This document shows positions 51,243-53,300 of a stretch of 53,300 nt of DNA, piece after piece. Both the position numbers and the translations under genes were made by a program. The notes under the pieces were generated by a model. It was given only the letters and a program-made list of their open reading frames with translations, was not told the DNA's origin and searched no databases. Location: NCBI RefSeq assembly GCF_021887715.1, contig NZ_JAIQXX010000017.1, positions 1-53,300 on the forward strand, read 5' to 3'. The stretch comes from Winogradskyella immobilis. Its GTDB lineage: Bacteria > Bacteroidota > Bacteroidia > Flavobacteriales > Flavobacteriaceae. Position 1 is the first letter of the stretch, and the number at the start of each line of letters is the position of its first letter.

Positions 51243-52583
51243 ATGGAATTTGTAATAAAGATATCTCAATTTTTACTTAGTTTATCCTTGCTTATTGTGC
51301 TGCATGAGTTAGGACATTTTATACCTGCAAAACTATTTAAAACTAAAGTTGAAAAATTTTATCTCTTTTTTGATGTAAAATATTCACTGTTTAAAAAGAA
51401 AATAGGAGAAACAGTATATGGTATTGGTTGGTTACCGTTAGGAGGTTATGTTAAAATAGCTGGGATGATTGATGAGAGTATGGATAAGGAGCAAATGGCT
51501 CAACCGCCACAACCTTGGGAGTTTCGTTCTAAACCAGCATGGCAACGCCTTATTATAATGCTTGGTGGTGTTACGGTGAATTTTATATTAGCTTATGTTA
51601 TTTATGTTTTTATGTCGTTCATTTATGGTGATACAGATATTAAAATAGATAGCTTAAAAGGTGGTTATTGGATTGAAAACCCTGTTTTGGTTGATCTAGG
51701 TTTTAAAACAGGAGATAAAGTTATAGCCATTAATGATAATTCTATAGAAAATGATTCTGAAATAGGTCAGTATATTATTTCTGCTGAGACTATAACCATA
51801 GAACGTAACGGATCTCAACAAGTCATTGATTTACCTGATAACTTTTTAGGGCAATTATCAAGTTCAGGGAATAAAGATTTGTTTGAATACCGTTACCCAT
51901 TTATAGTAAGTAAAGTGGCAGATACTTCCTTAAACAAATCTGCAGACTTAATTAAAGATGATATTATAACAGGTATAAACGGGAAAGAGTTACCATTTTT
52001 TGATCAATTTAAAAATGAATTAAAAAACTACAAGGGTCAAACAGTAAATGTAGACGTGCTTAGAGGAGATGAAACTCTATCTAGAGCATTAAAAGTAGGT
52101 AACGATGGAACTGTAGGAGTATTTAGATCGATTAACCCTAATAAGTTTCAAGAGCTAGGGTATTACGATGTTATAAGAAGAGAATATACTTTTGGAGAAA
52201 GCTTTGGTGCTGGCGCAGACAAATTTGTAAAAACCATAGTAAATTATGGAGCTCAGCTAAAAGCAATTTTTACGCCTAAAACTGAAGCTGTGAAAGGCTT
52301 AGGAGGTTTTAAAGCCATATATGATCAGTTTCCGAGTGTATGGAGCTGGTCTTATTTTTGGGGTATAACGGCATTTTTATCTATAATGTTAGCTATTCTT
52401 AATCTATTGCCAATACCGGCGTTAGATGGTGGACACGTTATGTTTTTACTGTTTGAAATGGTATCTGGACGTAAGCCTAGCGAAAAGTTTTTAGAGCGTG
52501 CACAAGTTATAGGATTCTTTATTTTAATAGCTTTAGTATTATTTGCTAATGGTAATGATATTTTTAAGGCGATAACTAATTAA
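51243..52583 (+). CDS. rseP: RIP metalloprotease RseP (site-2 protease)
   Basis: The 446-residue membrane protease has the zinc motif HELGH (His21, Glu22, His25), the third-ligand region LLPIPALDGGHVMF near residue 395, membrane spans at both ends and two PDZ-type segments between (around residues 140-200 and 215-290). It cleaves transmembrane anti-sigma factors or signal peptides at the inner membrane. Length and motifs are complete. Confidence 0.95.
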   Translation: MEFVIKISQFLLSLSLLIVLHELGHFIPAKLFKTKVEKFYLFFDVKYSLFKKKIGETVYGIGWLPLGGYVKIAGMIDESMDKEQMAQPPQPWEFRSKPAWQRLIIMLGGVTVNFILAYVIYVFMSFIYGDTDIKIDSLKGGYWIENPVLVDLGFKTGDKVIAINDNSIENDSEIGQYIISAETITIERNGSQQVIDLPDNFLGQLSSSGNKDLFEYRYPFIVSKVADTSLNKSADLIKDDIITGINGKELPFFDQFKNELKNYKGQTVNVDVLRGDETLSRALKVGNDGTVGVFRSINPNKFQELGYYDVIRREYTFGESFGAGADKFVKTIVNYGAQLKAIFTPKTEAVKGLGGFKAIYDQFPSVWSWSYFWGITAFLSIMLAILNLLPIPALDGGHVMFLLFEMVSGRKPSEKFLERAQVIGFFILIALVLFANGNDIFKAITN

Positions 52584-52612
52584 ACAATTGTTCTAAAAAA
52601 GTATAGTATCGT

Positions 52613-52644
52613 TTGGTTAGGATTAAAAAAATATTTTATATTTG
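52613..52644 (+). promoter_or_regulatory. Promoter TTG-N21-TATATTTG upstream of the broken tRNA copy
   Basis: TTG (52613-52615) and TATATTTG (52637-52644) with a 21-bp spacer form a full Bacteroidota promoter. It lies 24 bp before the partial tRNA-Asn copy, where the promoter of the original tRNA would be, and now probably drives the GIY-YIG gene and the intact tRNA. Confidence 0.65.
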
Positions 52645-52667
52645 CGCTCGCTAAAGCGAAAAAATTT

Positions 52668-52707
52668 TCCTCTTTAGCTCATCCCGATAACTATCGGGAG
52701 GTTAGAG
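52668..52707 (+). pseudogene. Partial 5' tRNA-Asn copy interrupted by a palindrome
   Basis: TCCTCTTTAGCTCA (5' acceptor arm and D-stem) is followed by an 18-bp palindrome and then GGTTAGAG. In the intact tRNA downstream the same blocks are separated only by GTT. The copy ends after the D-arm, with no anticodon arm. Confidence 0.8.
52682..52699. repeat. Palindrome TCCCGATAACTATCGGGA inside the tRNA copy
   Basis: A 7-bp perfect stem (TCCCGAT/ATCGGGA) replacing GTT of the D-loop. The same family occurs at 43917-43934. Confidence 0.8.
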
Positions 52708-52732
52708 TAAAAGAAGTTCTTTAAATTTTGAA

Positions 52733-53017
52733 ATGTATTGTGTTTATATCATTTATTCTAAAACTATTGATTCGTTCTATATAGGAGAGACAATAGATAT
52801 TGAAAGTAGAATTAAACAACACAATGAGAGTTTCTATGAAACAGGCTATACAAAACAAACAAAAGATTGGATTTTGTATTATAAAATTGAATGTAATTCA
52901 AGAACACAAGCTAGAAAAATAGAAACACATATAAAGAAAATGAAAAGCAAAAGATATATTCAGAACTTAAAAAAGTATCCTGAAATTATCGAGAAGCTTA
53001 AAAATAAATATAATTAA
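52733..53017 (+). CDS. Small GIY-YIG nuclease-domain protein
   Basis: The 94-residue protein is a stand-alone GIY-YIG domain: VYIIYSK, then SFYIGETIDIESRIKQHN with the catalytic Arg region, and ARKIETHIKKMKSKR with the catalytic Glu. Such proteins are abundant in Flavobacteria and are often misnamed UvrC. The gene lies between a broken tRNA-Asn 5' copy and the intact tRNA, only 3 bp from the latter, which suggests a tRNA-targeted mobile cassette. Activity as an endonuclease is inferred from the fold. Confidence 0.9.
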   Translation: MYCVYIIYSKTIDSFYIGETIDIESRIKQHNESFYETGYTKQTKDWILYYKIECNSRTQARKIETHIKKMKSKRYIQNLKKYPEIIEKLKNKYN

Positions 53018-53020
53018 CCT

Positions 53021-53094
53021 TCCTCTTTAGCTCAGTTGGTTAGAGCATCTGACTGTTAATCAGAGGGTCCTTGGTTCGAGCCCAAGAAGAGGAG
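53021..53094 (+). tRNA. tRNA-Asn (GTT)
   Basis: The acceptor stem TCCTCTT pairs with AAGAGGA, the D-arm is GCTC/GAGC, the anticodon stem TCTGA/TCAGA holds the loop CTGTTAA (anticodon GTT), and the T-loop is TTCGAGC. The discriminator base is G and CCA is not encoded. The gene follows the GIY-YIG stop by 3 bp. Confidence 0.97.
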
Positions 53095-53100
53095 CAAATA

Positions 53101-53131
53101 AAACCTGACACGAAAGTGTTGGGTTTTTTTG
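53101..53131 (+). terminator. Terminator after tRNA-Asn
   Basis: AACC-TG-ACAC/GTGT-TG-GGTT with a GAAA tetraloop and two G-T wobble pairs, then a run of seven T. Confidence 0.85.
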
Positions 53132-53227
53132 TGGAAAGAATTGGGCGAGAAGTTTATATTGAGCGTAGCCCTTCTACGTCCAAAGCATTTTTAAAATAAA
53201 TCATTCCTTATAAGGAATTTTAAAAGT

Positions 53228-53300
53228 TTATTCCATAGATATAATAAAGAACCCTTTAAATTCTTTCTTCCATTTTAGTTTGTCTTGTTCAGAGAGTAAA
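53228..53300 (-). CDS. C-terminal fragment of an unknown protein (5' outside window)
   Basis: The last 23 codons read LLSEQDKLKWKKEFKGFFII followed by SME and a stop. It is too short to assign. Upstream sequence in the same frame continues past the window edge, so this may be a real gene end or chance. Confidence 0.35.
   Translation of the reverse strand, partial: LLSEQDKLKWKKEFKGFFIISME

Overview
This window looks like chromosomal DNA of a marine-type member of the Flavobacteriaceae (Bacteroidota). The evidence is low G+C content, genes without purine-rich ribosome binding sites, Bacteroidota-type -7 boxes (TAnnTTTG) upstream of many genes, a type IX secretion (T9SS) C-terminal sorting domain, GLPGLI-family proteins beside a TonB-dependent-receptor-like barrel, and BrxA/B, RprXY-like and HemJ-type genes. 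No CRISPR array, prophage, rRNA or classical insertion sequence is visible.

Layout. 1-5.1 kb: 3' end of a T9SS-secreted protein with two tandem MAM-like modules, then a minus-strand run of exonuclease, serine hydrolase, ogt and a CNNM/CBS protein. 5.2-9.4 kb: two secreted proteins and a two-component system. The two secreted-protein genes and the kinase gene each carry a TTAAC-N6-TTAAC direct repeat upstream. 9.5-10.3 kb: ferritin plus a tiny Cys-rich protein. 10.4-18.4 kb: a heme biosynthesis cluster (hemB, hemF, hemE, hemC-hemD fusion, hemA, with a GNAT acetyltransferase and an EI24 protein), with an AraC-type regulator divergent from hemA. 19.4-23.7 kb: a TonB-receptor-like barrel and two nearly identical GLPGLI genes. 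23.8-25.9 kb: poorly known AT-rich lipoprotein/hypothetical genes. 26.4-32.7 kb: hemH, a MATE pump, a large VPS10/BNR protein and hemJ. 33-41.4 kb: housekeeping and lipid genes. 41.6-47.2 kb: a complete Tro/Mnt-like metal ABC operon led by a DtxR/MntR-type repressor with a candidate operator. 47.3-50.3 kb: a secreted protein and feoA-feoB with a small Cys-rich membrane partner. 50.4-53.3 kb: SCO1/SenC, rseP, a GIY-YIG gene and tRNA-Asn.

Functionally the window is dominated by heme and metal handling. HemA, B, C, D, E, F, J and H are all encoded here; of the C5 route only gltX and hemL are not seen. Ferritin stores iron, FeoAB imports Fe(II), and the Tro-like system imports Mn/Zn.

The most unusual finding is that hemF is fused in frame to a complete HUH (Y1) REP-associated transposase, RAYT. 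The transposase segment is bracketed by two inverted copies of a palindrome, one of which is translated as part of the linker. Other palindrome families lie in several intergenic gaps of the same heme cluster. Other notable structures are a GIY-YIG gene inserted between a broken, palindrome-interrupted 5' tRNA-Asn copy and the intact tRNA, a GLPGLI tandem duplication whose breakpoint can be read at a 9-bp microhomology, and the shared direct repeat around the two-component system.
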